Part shown: in pieces, positions 22,190 to 33,278 of the stretch | Layout: every line of letters starts with the position of its first letter | Numbering within the stretch: the first letter of the stretch is position 1 | NCBI RefSeq assembly: GCF_017161565.1 | Contig: NZ_CP066796.1 | Span: 2,108,001 to 2,172,000, forward strand | Length of the DNA: 64,000 nt | From: Erwinia amylovora | GTDB lineage: Bacteria; Pseudomonadota; Gammaproteobacteria; Enterobacterales; Enterobacteriaceae | Direction: 5' to 3' | The notes under the pieces: model-generated | What the model was told of the DNA's origin: nothing | Database searches by the model: none | Seen by the model: only the letters and a program-made list of their open reading frames with translations | Position numbers and translations under genes: made by a program

Positions 22190-23920
22190 GTGAATATTCA
22201 GGCCCTTCTCTCAGAAAAAGTCAGTCAGGCGATGGTCGCGGTAGGCGCTCCGGCAGATAGCGAGCCTCAGGTACGGCAATCGGCTAAAGCGCAGTTTGGT
22301 GATTACCAGGCTAACGGCATAATGGCCGTAGCAAAAAAACTGGGTATGCCGCCGCGCCAACTGGCAGAAAAGGTGCTGGAGCAGCTGGACCTTAACGGTA
22401 TTGCGCATAAAGTTGACATTGCCGGCCCTGGCTTTATTAATATTTTCCTTGCGCCGCAGTGGCTGTCGGCACAGATTGACAGCGTGCTGACGGCCCCTAA
22501 ACTCGGGGTTTCGCCCGTCGAGCCTGAGACGGTGGTCATTGACTACTCTGCGCCTAACGTCGCCAAAGAGATGCACGTCGGGCACGTCCGTTCCACCATC
22601 ATCGGTGATGCGGCGGCTCGTACTCTGGCGTTTCTCGGTCATAAGGTGATCCGCGCCAACCACGTCGGAGACTGGGGCACCCAGTTTGGTATGCTGATTG
22701 CCTACCTCGAGAAGCAGCAGAACGAGCATCACGAAGCCATCGCGCTCGCCGACCTCGAAGCTTTCTACCGTGAAGCCAAGCGAACCTACGATGAAGATCC
22801 TGCATTCGCCGCGCGCGCGCGCGGTTACGTCGTTAAGCTACAGAGCGGCGATCGGTATTGCCGTAAGATGTGGAAGCAGCTGGTTGACATTACCATGACG
22901 CAAAACCAGCTGATTTATGACCGTATGAATGTCACATTGACGCGTGACGATGTGATGGGTGAAAGCCTGTATAACGATATGCTGCCGGCGATCGTGTCGG
23001 ACCTCAAGGCCAAAGGGCTGGCGGTGGAGAGCGAAGGTGCAACGGTGGTTTTCCTTGATGAGTATAAAAACAAGGAAGGGGAACCGATGGGCGTGATCGT
23101 TCAGAAAAAGGACGGCGGCTATCTCTACACCACTACCGATATCGCCTGCGCCAAATACCGTTATGAAACGTTGAAAGCCGACCGGGTACTGTATTACATC
23201 GATTCGCGCCAGCACCAGCATTTGATGCAGGCGTGGACTATCGTGCGTAAAGCCGGTTATGTGCCGGACAGCATCCCGCTAGAACACCATATGTTCGGCA
23301 TGATGTTGGGTAAAGACGGTAAGCCGTTTAAAACCCGCGCGGGTGGAACCATCAAACTGTCCGACCTGCTGGATGAAGCGGTAGATCGTGCGGCTAAGCT
23401 GGTGGCGGTAAAAAATCCGGATATGCCTGCTGATGAGTTGGCAGCGCTGGCGAATATCGTTGGTATCGGTGCAGTGAAATATGCCGACCTGTCAAAAAGT
23501 CGCACCACAGATTATATCTTCGACTGGGACAACATGCTGGCGTTTGAAGGTAATACCGCGCCCTACATGCAGTACGCCTATACGCGCGTGCTGTCGGTAT
23601 TCCGTAAGGCGGGTATCGATGCAGAAGCGGTGGGCGGCACCACGCGCATCATAGAGGACCGTGAAGCCGCACTTGCCGTGCGCCTGCTGCAGTTTGACGA
23701 GACCATAACTCAGGTTGCTCGTGACGGGATGCCGCATGTAATGTGCGCCTATCTGTACGATCTGGCGGGTCTGTTCTCCGGCTTCTACGAGCATTGCCCT
23801 ATCCTCAACGCAGAAGATGACGCCACCAGACAGAGCCGTCTGCGCCTGGCGCTGTTAACGGCGAAAACCCTGAAACAGGGGTTGGACACCTTAGGGATTG
23901 AAACGGTAGAGCGGATGTGA
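22190..23920 (+). CDS. argS: Arginyl-tRNA synthetase
   Basis: Class I synthetase charging tRNA-Arg. The 576-residue product begins with GTG ([15 protein letters not shown]), as in E. coli, with TTAAGGTAACTC before it. It has the N-terminal Add1 domain, the HIGH-like HVGH in [18 protein letters not shown], and the C-terminal anticodon-binding helix bundle with [16 protein letters not shown]. Convergent with flhE; yecT of E. coli is missing. Confidence 0.97.
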   Translation: MNIQALLSEKVSQAMVAVGAPADSEPQVRQSAKAQFGDYQANGIMAVAKKLGMPPRQLAEKVLEQLDLNGIAHKVDIAGPGFINIFLAPQWLSAQIDSVLTAPKLGVSPVEPETVVIDYSAPNVAKEMHVGHVRSTIIGDAAARTLAFLGHKVIRANHVGDWGTQFGMLIAYLEKQQNEHHEAIALADLEAFYREAKRTYDEDPAFAARARGYVVKLQSGDRYCRKMWKQLVDITMTQNQLIYDRMNVTLTRDDVMGESLYNDMLPAIVSDLKAKGLAVESEGATVVFLDEYKNKEGEPMGVIVQKKDGGYLYTTTDIACAKYRYETLKADRVLYYIDSRQHQHLMQAWTIVRKAGYVPDSIPLEHHMFGMMLGKDGKPFKTRAGGTIKLSDLLDEAVDRAAKLVAVKNPDMPADELAALANIVGIGAVKYADLSKSRTTDYIFDWDNMLAFEGNTAPYMQYAYTRVLSVFRKAGIDAEAVGGTTRIIEDREAALAVRLLQFDETITQVARDGMPHVMCAYLYDLAGLFSGFYEHCPILNAEDDATRQSRLRLALLTAKTLKQGLDTLGIETVERM

Positions 23921-23987
23921 ATGCGGTGGGTCGATGTGCAGAAGATCGGCCCTGCTACCGGGCTTCACCGCCCGGCCTCGCTTCAAA

Positions 23988-24383
23988 TTAATGGTAATTG
24001 ACCATCACTTCGTTACTCACCACGCGCAGTGGTGGAAACACCCGTCCCTTGCCCTCAACCTGAAAGACAAAGCGTAATGTTTCCCCGGCGGCAACGTTGG
24101 TTAAACCCCGCGTTATGCCGCTGCCACCTTCCACCGTGACACAGCGATCTGCTGCACAGAGGCGCACCTGTAAGCCGGCGGGAGCCGGGCTGTTCAGCGT
24201 ATAGCGCCAGGCCACGTCGGTCATCACCCCGGCGACCCCGGCAGGGGGGATCAGCGGCCGGGAGGATGCCGCCACGCCCCGGTTCGCCAGAGCAGGACCG
24301 GTGGCGCTGGCCTGCCAGCCACCGTCACTGGCGATGGCCACAACAGGAAAGCTGAACAGTAACCACAGTACCGCCTTCATCAC
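23988..24383 (-). CDS. flhE: Flagellar protein FlhE
   Basis: Small periplasmic protein that affects flagellar export and proton leakage through the export gate. The 131-residue product has a signal peptide (MMKAVLWLLFSFPVVAIAS), then WQASATGPALANRG, VAWRYTL, a cysteine pair in LCAADRCVTVEG and the C-terminal NEVMVNYH. Its ATG overlaps the flhA stop by four bases. Confidence 0.9.
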   Translation of the reverse strand: MMKAVLWLLFSFPVVAIASDGGWQASATGPALANRGVAASSRPLIPPAGVAGVMTDVAWRYTLNSPAPAGLQVRLCAADRCVTVEGGSGITRGLTNVAAGETLRFVFQVEGKGRVFPPLRVVSNEVMVNYH

Positions 24384-26467
24384 TGGCCGCCGATGGTTGA
24401 GGTCATACGGATCTGGCGGTTGTCGGTCAGTTCCATATTCGAGATGACCATCAGCTGCGGCAGCGTGCGCCGCAGAAAACGTGCCAGCAGCGCACGCAGC
24501 GGGTGGTTCACCAGCAGTACCGGCGGTGCGCCCAACCCTTCCTGATGCTGGAGCGCGCTTTGTGCCTGTGCCAGTAGTCTGTCGGCCAGCCCCGGCTCCA
24601 GCCCCCCGCCGCCCTGCAATGCCTGCAACAACAGACGTTCCAGCGTGGTGTCCAGCCCGATCACCTGCACTTCACCGTTGCCGGGGAACCACTGTTGAGT
24701 GATGGCACGGCCGAGGGCAACGCGCACTACCGACGTCAGCTCCTGAGGATCGGTTTGCACCGCCGCGTGCTCCGCCAGCGTTTCGATTATTGTGCGCATA
24801 TCACGGATTGAAACCCGTTCGGCCAGCAGATTCTGCAATACCTTATGCAGGGTGGTCAGCGTGATCACGGCTGGGATCAGGTCTTCAGTCAGTTTTGGCA
24901 TGTCCAGACTCACCCGGTCAAGCAGCTGCTGAGCTTCCTGGCGACCAAACAGGTCGCTGGCGTACTGGCCAATCAGATGGTTGAGATGGGTCGCCACTAC
25001 GGTACTGGCTTCAACTACCGTAAAACCCTGTATCTGCGCCTGCTCTTTTAGCGCACTGTCAATCCAGATGGCGTTAAGGCCAAAGGCCGGATCGGTGGTT
25101 TTCTCACCCGGCAGCGTGCCGGCAGCCGTGCCGGGGTTGATCGCCATCCAGCGGCCCGGGAAGGCATCACCGCTGCCAATTTCCACGCCCTTCATCAGAA
25201 TGCGGTAGCGGGAAGGGGTCAAATCCATATTGTCCCGGATATGCACCACTGGCGGCAGGAAGCCCATTTCCTGAGCAAATTTCTTGCGGATGCTGCGAAT
25301 GCGTCCAAGCAATTCGCCATCCTGGCTACTGTCGACCATTGGGATCAGCCGATAGCCAACCTCCATTCCCAGTGAATCTTCCAGCTGAACATCGCTCCAG
25401 GTGGCTTCCATACTGGAGGTGTTTTCCGGCTGTTTGCTGGCAGTTTGCACTACGGCAGCGGTTTTGGGTGCCATCTGTTTGCCGCGAACCCACCACGCCA
25501 GTGCCAGTAACCCGGCGGTAAACAGCAGAAACACGAAGTTCGGCATTCCTGGCACCAGGCCCAGCATGCCCAATACGCCAGCGCTAAGCATCATCACGCG
25601 CGGGTTATTGAACATCTGACTGACCATCTGCTCGCCGACGTCCTGGTCGGTGCCAACGCGCGTGACGATAACCCCTGCCGCCGTTGAGATCACCAGCGCC
25701 GGGATCTGCGCCACCAGCCCGTCACCAATGGTTAACAGGGTGTAAGTTTCCGCCGCATGTGCTGCGTCCATGCCATGCTGGATTACGCCGACCAGCAGGC
25801 CTCCGATCACGTTTATCACCATGATCATAATTCCGGCGATGGCATCACCGCGCACAAACTTACTGGCACCATCCATGGAGCCATAGAAATCCGCTTCCTG
25901 TGTCACATCACTACGGCGTTTTTTCGCCTCCTCTTCGCCAATCAAACCGGCGTTAAGATCGGCATCGATAGCCATCTGTTTACCCGGCATCCCGTCGAGC
26001 ACAAAACGCGCACCCACTTCGGCAATACGCCCGGCGCCCTTGGTGATCACCATAAAGTTGATGATCACCAGAATGATAAACACCACGATACCAATGGCGA
26101 AGTTGCCACCGACCAGGAAATGACCAAAGGCTTCGACCACCCGTCCGGCAGCCCCCGCCCCGGTGTGCCCTTCCAGCAGGATGACGCGCGTCGAGGCAAC
26201 GTTAAGCGCCAGGCGAAGTAAGGTTGAAAACAGCAAAATGGTTGGGAAGGCGGCAAATTCCAGCGTGCGCTGGGTAAACATCGCCACCAGCAGCACCATA
26301 ATCGATAAGGCGATATTGAAAGTGAACAGCAGGTCAAGAATGAACGGCGGCAGCGGCAGCACCATCATCGACAGGATCAGCAGGATCAATATTGGACCGG
26401 CGAGCACTTTCCACTGCGTGTCTTTCAGGTTGCCCGGTAAGCGAAGTAAAGCGGCCAGATTAGCCAT
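24380..26467 (-). CDS. flhA: Flagellar type III export gate protein FlhA
   Basis: FlhA is the large inner-membrane export-gate subunit; its cytoplasmic domain forms the ring that docks substrates and chaperones. The 695-residue product (E. coli 692) has eight membrane segments in the first half, the FHIPEP region (AGRIAEVGARFVLDGMPGKQ), and the C-terminal domain ending ITQQWFPGNGEVQ...QIRMTSTIGGQ. The frame continues far upstream inside flhB; the ATG at 26467 (MANLAALLRLPGN) overlaps the flhB stop by 8 bases, just as in E. coli. Confidence 0.96.
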   Translation of the reverse strand: MANLAALLRLPGNLKDTQWKVLAGPILILLILSMMVLPLPPFILDLLFTFNIALSIMVLLVAMFTQRTLEFAAFPTILLFSTLLRLALNVASTRVILLEGHTGAGAAGRVVEAFGHFLVGGNFAIGIVVFIILVIINFMVITKGAGRIAEVGARFVLDGMPGKQMAIDADLNAGLIGEEEAKKRRSDVTQEADFYGSMDGASKFVRGDAIAGIMIMVINVIGGLLVGVIQHGMDAAHAAETYTLLTIGDGLVAQIPALVISTAAGVIVTRVGTDQDVGEQMVSQMFNNPRVMMLSAGVLGMLGLVPGMPNFVFLLFTAGLLALAWWVRGKQMAPKTAAVVQTASKQPENTSSMEATWSDVQLEDSLGMEVGYRLIPMVDSSQDGELLGRIRSIRKKFAQEMGFLPPVVHIRDNMDLTPSRYRILMKGVEIGSGDAFPGRWMAINPGTAAGTLPGEKTTDPAFGLNAIWIDSALKEQAQIQGFTVVEASTVVATHLNHLIGQYASDLFGRQEAQQLLDRVSLDMPKLTEDLIPAVITLTTLHKVLQNLLAERVSIRDMRTIIETLAEHAAVQTDPQELTSVVRVALGRAITQQWFPGNGEVQVIGLDTTLERLLLQALQGGGGLEPGLADRLLAQAQSALQHQEGLGAPPVLLVNHPLRALLARFLRRTLPQLMVISNMELTDNRQIRMTSTIGGQ

Positions 26468-27611
26468 CGGATTTTTGTTCTCCAGCAAAGTCCAGCGCTT
26501 CCGGCACCGGCAGTTTAACAGGTCGTTTCGGCACAAGCCCCCCTTCCACTTTCCAGCGGCGCAGTTGCCACACCCAGGCCAGTACCTCGGCCACGGCTGC
26601 ATACAGTGTGCCCGGGATATGCTGGCCAATCTCACTGTGGCGATAGAGCGCACGCGCCAGCGGCGGGGCTTCGAGGATAGGGATGCGGTTTTCTGCCGCC
26701 AGCTCACGGATGCGCAAAGCAATATCCCCTGCGCCTTTGGCCAGGACTTTCGGCGCGCTCATTTTTTTCTCGTCATACTGCAATGCCACCGAGTAGTGAG
26801 TCGGGTTAGTGACGATGACATCGGCTTTCGGCACATCAGCCATCATGCGCCGGCGGGCGGCGGCGCGCATCTGCTGCCGGATGCGCCCTTTAACATGCGG
26901 GTCACCTTCCTGCTGTTTGTGCTCATCGCGTATGTCCTGGTGAGACATGCGCAAATTTTTGAAATAGCTAAAGAGCTGGAAAAACACGTCAAAGCCGACC
27001 ATCGGTGACAAGCCAAGCACCACCAGGATGCAGCACATGGCGATCATGTTCATTGCGCCAGCCAGGGCAATAAGCGGAGATTCCGCCATCAAATGCAGCA
27101 TCCCGGCCCAGTGGTGCCAGATATATAAACCGCATACAATGCCCACCAGCGTGGCTTTCAGCACCGCCTTCAACAATTCCGATGCGGATTGTGCCGAGAA
27201 CAGTTTTGCCAATCCCTTGACTGGATTCATTTTTCCGGGGTCAAACTTGATCGCTTTACCGCTAAGTACCAGTCCGCCGAGCAACATCGGCGCTGCAATC
27301 GCGACGACCACCAGGCCAAACATCATTGGCAGTACCGCCATCACCGCCTGCAGCAGCATATTCGCGACCAGGCGCAGCATCTGGCTGCTGTCACTGACCA
27401 CCGAGTGATTGAATACCAGACCATCGGCCAGCAGCGCGCCCATTTTGCGCCCCATCCACTCTCCGCCTACCCACAGAATGCTCAAACCGGTAATCAGCAT
27501 CAGGATCGATGTCAGTTCACGCGAGCGCGGGATTTGCCCTTCTTCACGCGCCTTTTCCAGTCGGTGCGCCGTGGGGGACTCTGTTTTTTCCTCATCGCTA
27601 TCCTGAGACAC
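26460..27611 (-). CDS. flhB: Flagellar export switch protein FlhB
   Basis: FlhB switches export from rod/hook to filament substrates after self-cleavage. The 383-residue product (E. coli 382) starts MSQDSDEEKTESPTAHRLEK, has four membrane segments and carries the autocleavage motif NPTH in IVTNPTHYSVALQYDEK. It is the first gene of flhB-flhA-flhE, after the cheZ terminator. Confidence 0.96.
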   Translation of the reverse strand: MSQDSDEEKTESPTAHRLEKAREEGQIPRSRELTSILMLITGLSILWVGGEWMGRKMGALLADGLVFNHSVVSDSSQMLRLVANMLLQAVMAVLPMMFGLVVVAIAAPMLLGGLVLSGKAIKFDPGKMNPVKGLAKLFSAQSASELLKAVLKATLVGIVCGLYIWHHWAGMLHLMAESPLIALAGAMNMIAMCCILVVLGLSPMVGFDVFFQLFSYFKNLRMSHQDIRDEHKQQEGDPHVKGRIRQQMRAAARRRMMADVPKADVIVTNPTHYSVALQYDEKKMSAPKVLAKGAGDIALRIRELAAENRIPILEAPPLARALYRHSEIGQHIPGTLYAAVAEVLAWVWQLRRWKVEGGLVPKRPVKLPVPEALDFAGEQKSDG

Positions 27612-27740
27612 GGACTCTGACCTTTAGCACGGAATGACAGCGGCTAGGATGCCAAATTCAAACGGGGGTAATGCCGCGAGTAAGCAGCTAAATAGGCGGT
27701 TATTTATGGAATGGCAGAAAAGGTGGGACAACCCTGCTGG

Positions 27741-27767
27741 AAAAAAGGGGCGGATGCAGTCCGCCCC
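27741..27767 (-). terminator. Rho-independent terminator after cheZ
   Basis: Read leftward, GGGGCGGA / TCCGCCCC form an 8-bp stem with a short loop, followed by six U. It lies just after the cheZ stop and closes the chemotaxis transcript. Confidence 0.85.
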
Positions 27768-27773
27768 GCGATA

Positions 27774-28418
27774 TCAGAACCCAAGACTGTCCAGCAGGTC
27801 ATCAACCTGATCCTGGCTTGCCACCACGTTCGGCGCAGCCGCATTAATCTGCGGGCCATTGAGCAAATTGTTGGTCTCTTTTTTGACACGCTGACCTTGA
27901 TCGGGCACGTTTTCCAGCAGAACCGTCAGCAGCTGACGCTCAATTTCCTGGATCACATCCATCATACGTTTGATCACTTGCCCGGTCAGATCCTGGAAGT
28001 CCTGAGCCATCATGATTTCCATCAGCTGGGCATTGGTGAAGGACGTATGTTCCGGCACTGCTGCCAGATAACCGCGCGTGTCCGAAACCAAAGAGCGAGC
28101 GTCTGCCAGTTCGATAGGATTTTCAAACCACTGATCCCAACGACCTTTCAGTTGTTTCGCGCCATCTTCCAACACCGTCTGACGCGGCTGGGAAGCTTCT
28201 ACGCAGTTCAACGCGCGATCTGCCGCCTGAGCAGTCATCTGTACTACATAATCAAGGCGATCACGGGCATCGGGGATCGCTTCTGCCGCTTCGGCAATCG
28301 CATGATCCAGGCCAAGTTCACGCAGGCTGTCGCGCAGCATCCGTGTCAGTGCACCAATTTTGGAGATAATGTCCTGTGCCGAAGCAGCATCAACATTTGG
28401 TTTCGGAATAGTACTCAT
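27774..28418 (-). CDS. cheZ: CheY-P phosphatase CheZ
   Basis: CheZ speeds dephosphorylation of CheY-P. The 214-residue product has the length of the E. coli protein. The catalytic glutamine region reads [20 protein letters not shown], and the C-terminal CheY-binding helix is [13 protein letters not shown]. Thirteen bases separate it from cheY. Confidence 0.96.
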   Translation of the reverse strand: MSTIPKPNVDAASAQDIISKIGALTRMLRDSLRELGLDHAIAEAAEAIPDARDRLDYVVQMTAQAADRALNCVEASQPRQTVLEDGAKQLKGRWDQWFENPIELADARSLVSDTRGYLAAVPEHTSFTNAQLMEIMMAQDFQDLTGQVIKRMMDVIQEIERQLLTVLLENVPDQGQRVKKETNNLLNGPQINAAAPNVVASQDQVDDLLDSLGF

Positions 28419-28431
28419 CTCGGCTCCTAAC

Positions 28432-28821
28432 CTACATACCCAGTTTTTCGAAGATTTTGCCTAACTTCTCTTCCAGGGTAGCCGCTGTAAAGGGTTTAAC
28501 CACATAGCCGCTGGCGCCAGCCTGGGCCGCAGCAATGATGTTCTCTTTTTTTGCTTCAGCCGTTACCATCAGAACCGGTAACTTGCCCAGCGCGCCGTCT
28601 GAGCGAATGGTTTTCAGCAGTTCCAGACCGTCCATGTTGGGCATGTTCCAGTCAGATACCACGAAGTCAAACTCCCCGACGCGCAGCTTGTTCAGCGCAT
28701 CAACGCCGTCTTCCGCTTCTTCAACATTGTTGAAGCCCAGCTCTTTCAAAAGGTTGCGGACGATACGACGCATCGTGTTGAAGTCGTCTACCACCAAAAA
28801 TCGCATATTTTTATCGACCAT
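28432..28821 (-). CDS. cheY: Chemotaxis response regulator CheY
   Basis: Single-domain receiver that binds FliM when phosphorylated and reverses the flagellar motor. The 129-residue product starts [20 protein letters not shown]. Key residues fall at the E. coli positions: D12, D13, phosphoacceptor D57 ([11 protein letters not shown]), T87 and K109. The open frame runs 21 codons further upstream but the length and match fix the ATG at 28821. Confidence 0.97.
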   Translation of the reverse strand: MVDKNMRFLVVDDFNTMRRIVRNLLKELGFNNVEEAEDGVDALNKLRVGEFDFVVSDWNMPNMDGLELLKTIRSDGALGKLPVLMVTAEAKKENIIAAAQAGASGYVVKPFTAATLEEKLGKIFEKLGM

Positions 28822-28923
28822 AACTACTCCCGTTTTTTGTAGCCCTACGAGGACCGGTTCAGACTTTGCCGCACGCTCACACACGCGTAGTGCTGTGAGA
28901 TAACTTTACCTGTGCGACACGGC

Positions 28924-29973
28924 CTAGATACGTAACGCCTGTCCGACGCTAATTTTTGCCAGCATGTGCTGACTGATTTGGTGAAGATCGACCACTTCAC
29001 TGGCTCCACCAAGAGCTATTGCCTCCCGGGGCATACCAAAGACCACACAGCTTGCTTCATTCTGGGCGATAGTCCAGGCACCCGCCTTGTTCATCGCCAG
29101 CATCCCGGCAGCGCCATCGCTTCCCATACCGGTCAGGATCACCCCGACGGCATTTCGTCCGGCAAAATGCGCCACGGAGTTAAACAGCACGTCAACAGAC
29201 GGTTTGTGACGATTCACCGCCGGGCCGTCATTCAATTTGACCTGGTAATTAGCACCGCTACGCGCCAGCTCAAGGTGCATGGCACCCGGTGCGATATAGG
29301 CGTGGCCGGGCAGAATGCGTTCCCCGTCCTCGGCTTCTTTCACCGTGATTTGACACAGCTTATTCAGGCGCTCGGCAAAGGAGCGAGTAAAGCCGGCCGG
29401 CATATGTTGCGTAATCAGCAGTGCCGGGCTGGTTATCGGCAACGGTTGCAGCACATGGCGAATGGCCTCCGTACCCCCGGTGGACGCACCAATGGCGATC
29501 AGCTTTTCACTGCTTAGCAGCGGGCCAGCCTTCAGCATCAGCGGGGCGGGCTGCGCAACACGCGGATGCAGGCGGGCGCGGGAAGCGGCGCGTACCTTGT
29601 CGGCGATAGTCTGGCTGTAGGCCAGCATCCCATCGCGGATCCCCAGCGACGGCTTGGTGACGAAGTCCACCGCCCCCAGCTCCAGCGCGCGCAGAGTAAT
29701 CTCTGAGCCTTGCCCGGTAAGGGATGAGACCATGACGACCGGCATCGGGCGCAGACGCATCAGCTTTTCCAGAAAGTCGAGGCCGTCCATCCGCGGCATT
29801 TCAACATCCAGGGTTAACACATCCGGATTGAATTGCTTGATCAATTCCCGTGCCACCAGCGGATCCGGCGCTGAAGCGACCATCTCCATATCGGAATGAC
29901 TGTTGACAATTTCGGTCATTAACTGACGCATCAGGGCCGAGTCATCAACACACAATACTTTGATTTTACTCAT
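28924..29973 (-). CDS. cheB: Chemoreceptor methylesterase/deamidase CheB
   Basis: CheB removes methyl groups from receptors and deamidates glutamines after phosphorylation by CheA. The 349-residue product has an N-terminal receiver domain ([28 protein letters not shown]) and the C-terminal esterase with [32 protein letters not shown] and [10 protein letters not shown]. Two ATGs are adjacent; I chose the second (29973), which has AAGGA about 7 bases upstream and gives the E. coli length. Its A is shared with the cheR stop (TGATG). Confidence 0.96.
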   Translation of the reverse strand: MSKIKVLCVDDSALMRQLMTEIVNSHSDMEMVASAPDPLVARELIKQFNPDVLTLDVEMPRMDGLDFLEKLMRLRPMPVVMVSSLTGQGSEITLRALELGAVDFVTKPSLGIRDGMLAYSQTIADKVRAASRARLHPRVAQPAPLMLKAGPLLSSEKLIAIGASTGGTEAIRHVLQPLPITSPALLITQHMPAGFTRSFAERLNKLCQITVKEAEDGERILPGHAYIAPGAMHLELARSGANYQVKLNDGPAVNRHKPSVDVLFNSVAHFAGRNAVGVILTGMGSDGAAGMLAMNKAGAWTIAQNEASCVVFGMPREAIALGGASEVVDLHQISQHMLAKISVGQALRI

Positions 29974-30845
29974 CATCTTTCCTTAGTCAGTCCATAGACC
30001 GTCTGGCCGCGAAGATAAAACTCTTTACTGATCTGGCTAAAGTTTTCTGAGTGGCCGGCAAACAGCAGGCCACCCGGTTTTAGTAAGGGTACAAAACGCC
30101 GTAAGATCTTTTCCTGAGTCTCTTTATCAAAATAGATCATCACGTTACGGCAAAATATCGCATCAAATGTGCCAGGCAGCGCCCAGTCATTCGCCAGCAG
30201 ATTGAGCTGAGAAAAGGTCACCCGGTTCGTCAGCTCCGGCCGCACCCGCACCATGCCCTCTTGCGGGCCGGTGCCGCGCAGAAAAAAGCGCTGTAGCTGC
30301 TGCTGCGATAACGTGCGCAGCTCTTCCTGGCGGTATACGCCTGCCTGGGCTTTTTCCAATACCTGGGTATCAATATCGCTGGCATGGATCTGGAACTTTC
30401 CCGCCCCGCCACCCGGTGTTTCTGCCAGCGTCATGGCAAGGGAGTAAGGCTCTTCTCCGGTTGATGCCGCCGCACACCAGACGCTGTAATTCCCCGTATT
30501 ACGCGCGGCATGCGCCGCCAGAATCGGAAAATGGTGCGCCTCACGGAAAAAGGCCGTCAAATTAGTGGTCAGGGCGTTAATAAACGCCTGCCATTCGGCG
30601 CTACTGGTGTCCTTTTCCAGCAGCGCAAGATAGCTGCCAAAATCATTAATGTTCAGGGTGCGCAACCTGCGCACCAGGCGGTTGTAAACCATTTCGCGCT
30701 TATGGTCGGCGAGAACGATGCCAGCGCGCTGGTAAATCAACTGGCTGATACGCTTGAAATGCGTATCGGATAACGGCAGACGCTGAACCATCTGCGTCAG
30801 CAGCGATGCGCTTTCCGCTGGAATGACCAACGTTGTCTTTTTCAT
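29973..30845 (-). CDS. cheR: Chemoreceptor methyltransferase CheR
   Basis: CheR methylates receptor glutamates with S-adenosylmethionine for adaptation. The 290-residue product (E. coli 286) has the N-terminal helical domain ([16 protein letters not shown]), the SAM motif [17 protein letters not shown], the beta-subdomain that binds the NWETF receptor tail, and [18 protein letters not shown]. It lies between the receptor genes and cheB. Confidence 0.96.
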   Translation of the reverse strand: MKKTTLVIPAESASLLTQMVQRLPLSDTHFKRISQLIYQRAGIVLADHKREMVYNRLVRRLRTLNINDFGSYLALLEKDTSSAEWQAFINALTTNLTAFFREAHHFPILAAHAARNTGNYSVWCAAASTGEEPYSLAMTLAETPGGGAGKFQIHASDIDTQVLEKAQAGVYRQEELRTLSQQQLQRFFLRGTGPQEGMVRVRPELTNRVTFSQLNLLANDWALPGTFDAIFCRNVMIYFDKETQEKILRRFVPLLKPGGLLFAGHSENFSQISKEFYLRGQTVYGLTKER

Positions 30846-30872
30846 TTAGCCACCCCGTCAGCGCGGATAGAT

Positions 30873-32480
30873 TCACACATGTTGTTGGGTTTCCCTGCCG
30901 AGGTTATGACCCGCAAATCCATCACTCTCCTGACCCGCATCCAGCTGGAACCGGCTGACCGTCGCTGTTAATTGCCCGGCCTGCGCTTCCAGCGCGCCGG
31001 TGGCAGCGGCACCCTCTTCAACCAGCGCGGCATTCTGCTGGGTAACCTGATCCATCTGGCTGACTGCCAGCGCCACCTGTTCAATGCCACGCCGCTGTTC
31101 GTCACTGGCTGCGGCGATTTCGCCCATTATGTCGCTGACCCGATTAACGCTTTGTACAATCTCGCCCATGGTTTCTCCGGCTGAAGCCACCAGTCCGGCT
31201 CCGTGATCGACACGTGAAACTGACTCTTCAATCAGCGTCTTGATCTCTTTCGCCGCCCCGGCGCTGCGCTGCGCCAGATTACGGACTTCACCGGCCACCA
31301 CGGCAAAACCCCGCCCCTGCTCGCCGGCGCGCGCCGCTTCTACCGCCGCGTTGAGCGCCAGAATATTGGTCTGGAAAGCGATGCCATCAATGACGCTGGT
31401 AATATCAGCAATTTTCTTCGAGCTGTCGGCGATCCCGTTCATGGTGGTCACCACGTTGTCGGTCAGCGTACCGCCCTTATGTGCAGTGCCGGAAGCCAAA
31501 CGTGCCAGCTCCGAAGCCCGGCGGGCATTTTCGGCGTTGGCTGTCACCGTTGCGGTCAACTGTTCCATGCTGGCAGCGGTCTCGGCCAGCGATGCCGCCT
31601 GCTGCTCGGTACGCGCAGACAAATCGTTGTTACCGATGGCGATTTCCTGAATGCCGGTCAGCATGCTGCGACTGCCATCACGCACGTCACGCACTGTCGA
31701 TGCCAGCGCCTGTTGCATATGCTGCAGTCTGTTAAATAACTGACCCAGCTCATTGCTGCTCCCCGCTTCGATTTGGCCATTCAGATCGCCGCGCGAAATA
31801 CGTTCAAAGTGGCTGCGCATACGTGCCAGCGGCGCAATCAGGCCGTGCTTTGCCCAAAGCATAGCGGTAAGCGTTAGCAGCAGCGATAACACTACCGCGA
31901 CGGCGAATATCACTTTGGACTGCATGTAGAAACCCTTACCGGCTTCCCCGGCATGATCGCGCAGCAGGTCGATGTGCTTCATCCAACGGCTGTATAGCTG
32001 CTGGAACTGGTCCTGTTTGCCCTGCGTCGGTGAGTCGAGAAATTCCTGCAGCTGGTTATTTTGTAAATAGGCCGTCAGCTGCGCCAGCTCACCGTAATAC
32101 ACGCCATAAACCAGTTTAATCTCTCGCTTTAGCGCCTCGCCTTCGGCCGTTACCGTAGTGATCCCCTGGAAAGCACTAAATGCTTTATCGGCCGCAGCCA
32201 GGTCAACCTGTGCCTTATCCATCAGGGTTATTACCTGATCACGAGGACGATTAAGCGCGGCACGGGTACTCGCACGGTTCAAATTGAGACGGGCACTCAA
32301 CAGTGCCGCCCAGCTTTCGCCCAATCTGTCGCGCTGAACGCCGCTGACCTCAACCTGATGCAGATTGTGGGCATCAAGCCGGAAGGAGTAAAACGACAAG
32401 CCGCTGGCCAGCATCTGCATCAGGCAGAAAAGACCAAACAGGCAGATAATGGTGCCAGAAATACGTAAACGACCTAACAT
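30873..32480 (-). CDS. Methyl-accepting chemotaxis protein in the tap position
   Basis: Transmembrane receptor of the enteric Tar/Tsr/Tap group, 535 residues. It has TM1 (about 10-30), a four-helix periplasmic domain with R64, N68, R69 and R73 at the places that bind amino acids in Tar/Tsr, TM2 near KVIFAVAVVLSLLLTLTAML, a HAMP domain, and the conserved signalling tip [20 protein letters not shown]. It ends GRETQQHV and lacks the C-terminal NWETF docking pentapeptide. The frame is open upstream into a dead receptor, but GGGGAG before the ATG at 32480 fixes the start. By place it is Tap-like; the ligand is unknown. Confidence 0.88.
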   Translation of the reverse strand: MLGRLRISGTIICLFGLFCLMQMLASGLSFYSFRLDAHNLHQVEVSGVQRDRLGESWAALLSARLNLNRASTRAALNRPRDQVITLMDKAQVDLAAADKAFSAFQGITTVTAEGEALKREIKLVYGVYYGELAQLTAYLQNNQLQEFLDSPTQGKQDQFQQLYSRWMKHIDLLRDHAGEAGKGFYMQSKVIFAVAVVLSLLLTLTAMLWAKHGLIAPLARMRSHFERISRGDLNGQIEAGSSNELGQLFNRLQHMQQALASTVRDVRDGSRSMLTGIQEIAIGNNDLSARTEQQAASLAETAASMEQLTATVTANAENARRASELARLASGTAHKGGTLTDNVVTTMNGIADSSKKIADITSVIDGIAFQTNILALNAAVEAARAGEQGRGFAVVAGEVRNLAQRSAGAAKEIKTLIEESVSRVDHGAGLVASAGETMGEIVQSVNRVSDIMGEIAAASDEQRRGIEQVALAVSQMDQVTQQNAALVEEGAAATGALEAQAGQLTATVSRFQLDAGQESDGFAGHNLGRETQQHV

Positions 32481-32600
32481 TGCATTCTCCCCGGAGATAT
32501 TGCCCGCCAAAGCCAGCAAAAATTTGTTACAAACGGCCCGCGCACGGGTTAAGCCCTGTTTTATTGTGTTGCTACCGGGTTGGCCCGTGCAGCTTGCCTT

Positions 32601-33121
32601 AAACGTTTCCCAGTTTTTGTTCGGTCCAGCCGCCTTCGGCACGGCTTTTCTGCCGGGGCAACAGGCGACAGACGGGCAGAAAACTGCACGCTATGATTAT
32701 TAACGGCCGCAGTGAGATTTTCTTTACCGATTTGAAATACCGCCATCGCCAGTTTATGCACGCCGGGCTGTTCTTCCAGCGAAGCCGCCGCCGAAGCGCA
32801 CTGTTGCACCAGCGCAGCATTCTGCAAGACTTGACCAATCCTGCGCTGAATAACGCAACGGTTTAACCGTGTCGCCATTGCCCGTACGGTTGGCATCCGG
32901 CATATGGCAGATGCCGCCGCGACTGAGGCTGTTCCGCGCTGTATCAGGCGTTACATGATGGGTTTGGGGCAGATTGTTGCAGGCGCAACTGTTGTGATAT
33001 GGCGACGTTGTGTTGTCGCCGTACAGCGAATGGAAGCACAGCCCGGCGGTGATTGACGGTAGTGAACCCGGCAATTCCGGCAGCAGAATAAGCGGGTCAC
33101 AGCCTGCATACGCGTAAACAT
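32601..33121 (-). pseudogene. Decayed methyl-accepting chemotaxis protein (both ends remain)
   Basis: Between the two intact receptors lies a remnant of a third. At 33121 an ATG opens MFTRMQAVTRLLF, close to the [13 protein letters not shown] start of the neighbouring receptor. After a large deletion, QNAALVQQCASAAASLEEQP and then KLAMAVFQIGKENL recall the receptor C-terminus ([11 protein letters not shown]..., AVAVFRI). A frame change later comes PNKNWETF, the CheR/CheB docking peptide, with its stop codon out of frame. No functional protein can result. Confidence 0.8.
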
Positions 33122-33278
33122 CATCGTCCTGATTTACCGGTTCGGTCGGCTTTTATCAGCCGCCGGGCGTGGATCTTTACGCTGTTTAACGCCTGAAGAT
33201 TGATTTTACTTTTTGTCCACAGGGATCCTGGACTGTGCTGCGGTCAACCCGTGCTGGCGGTCGATCGCAGCCCGGGGG

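Noticed and set aside
32561..32896. Separate small gene upstream of the Tap-position receptor
   Set aside because: The translation is plainly the C-terminal part of a decayed receptor, so it is reported as a pseudogene.
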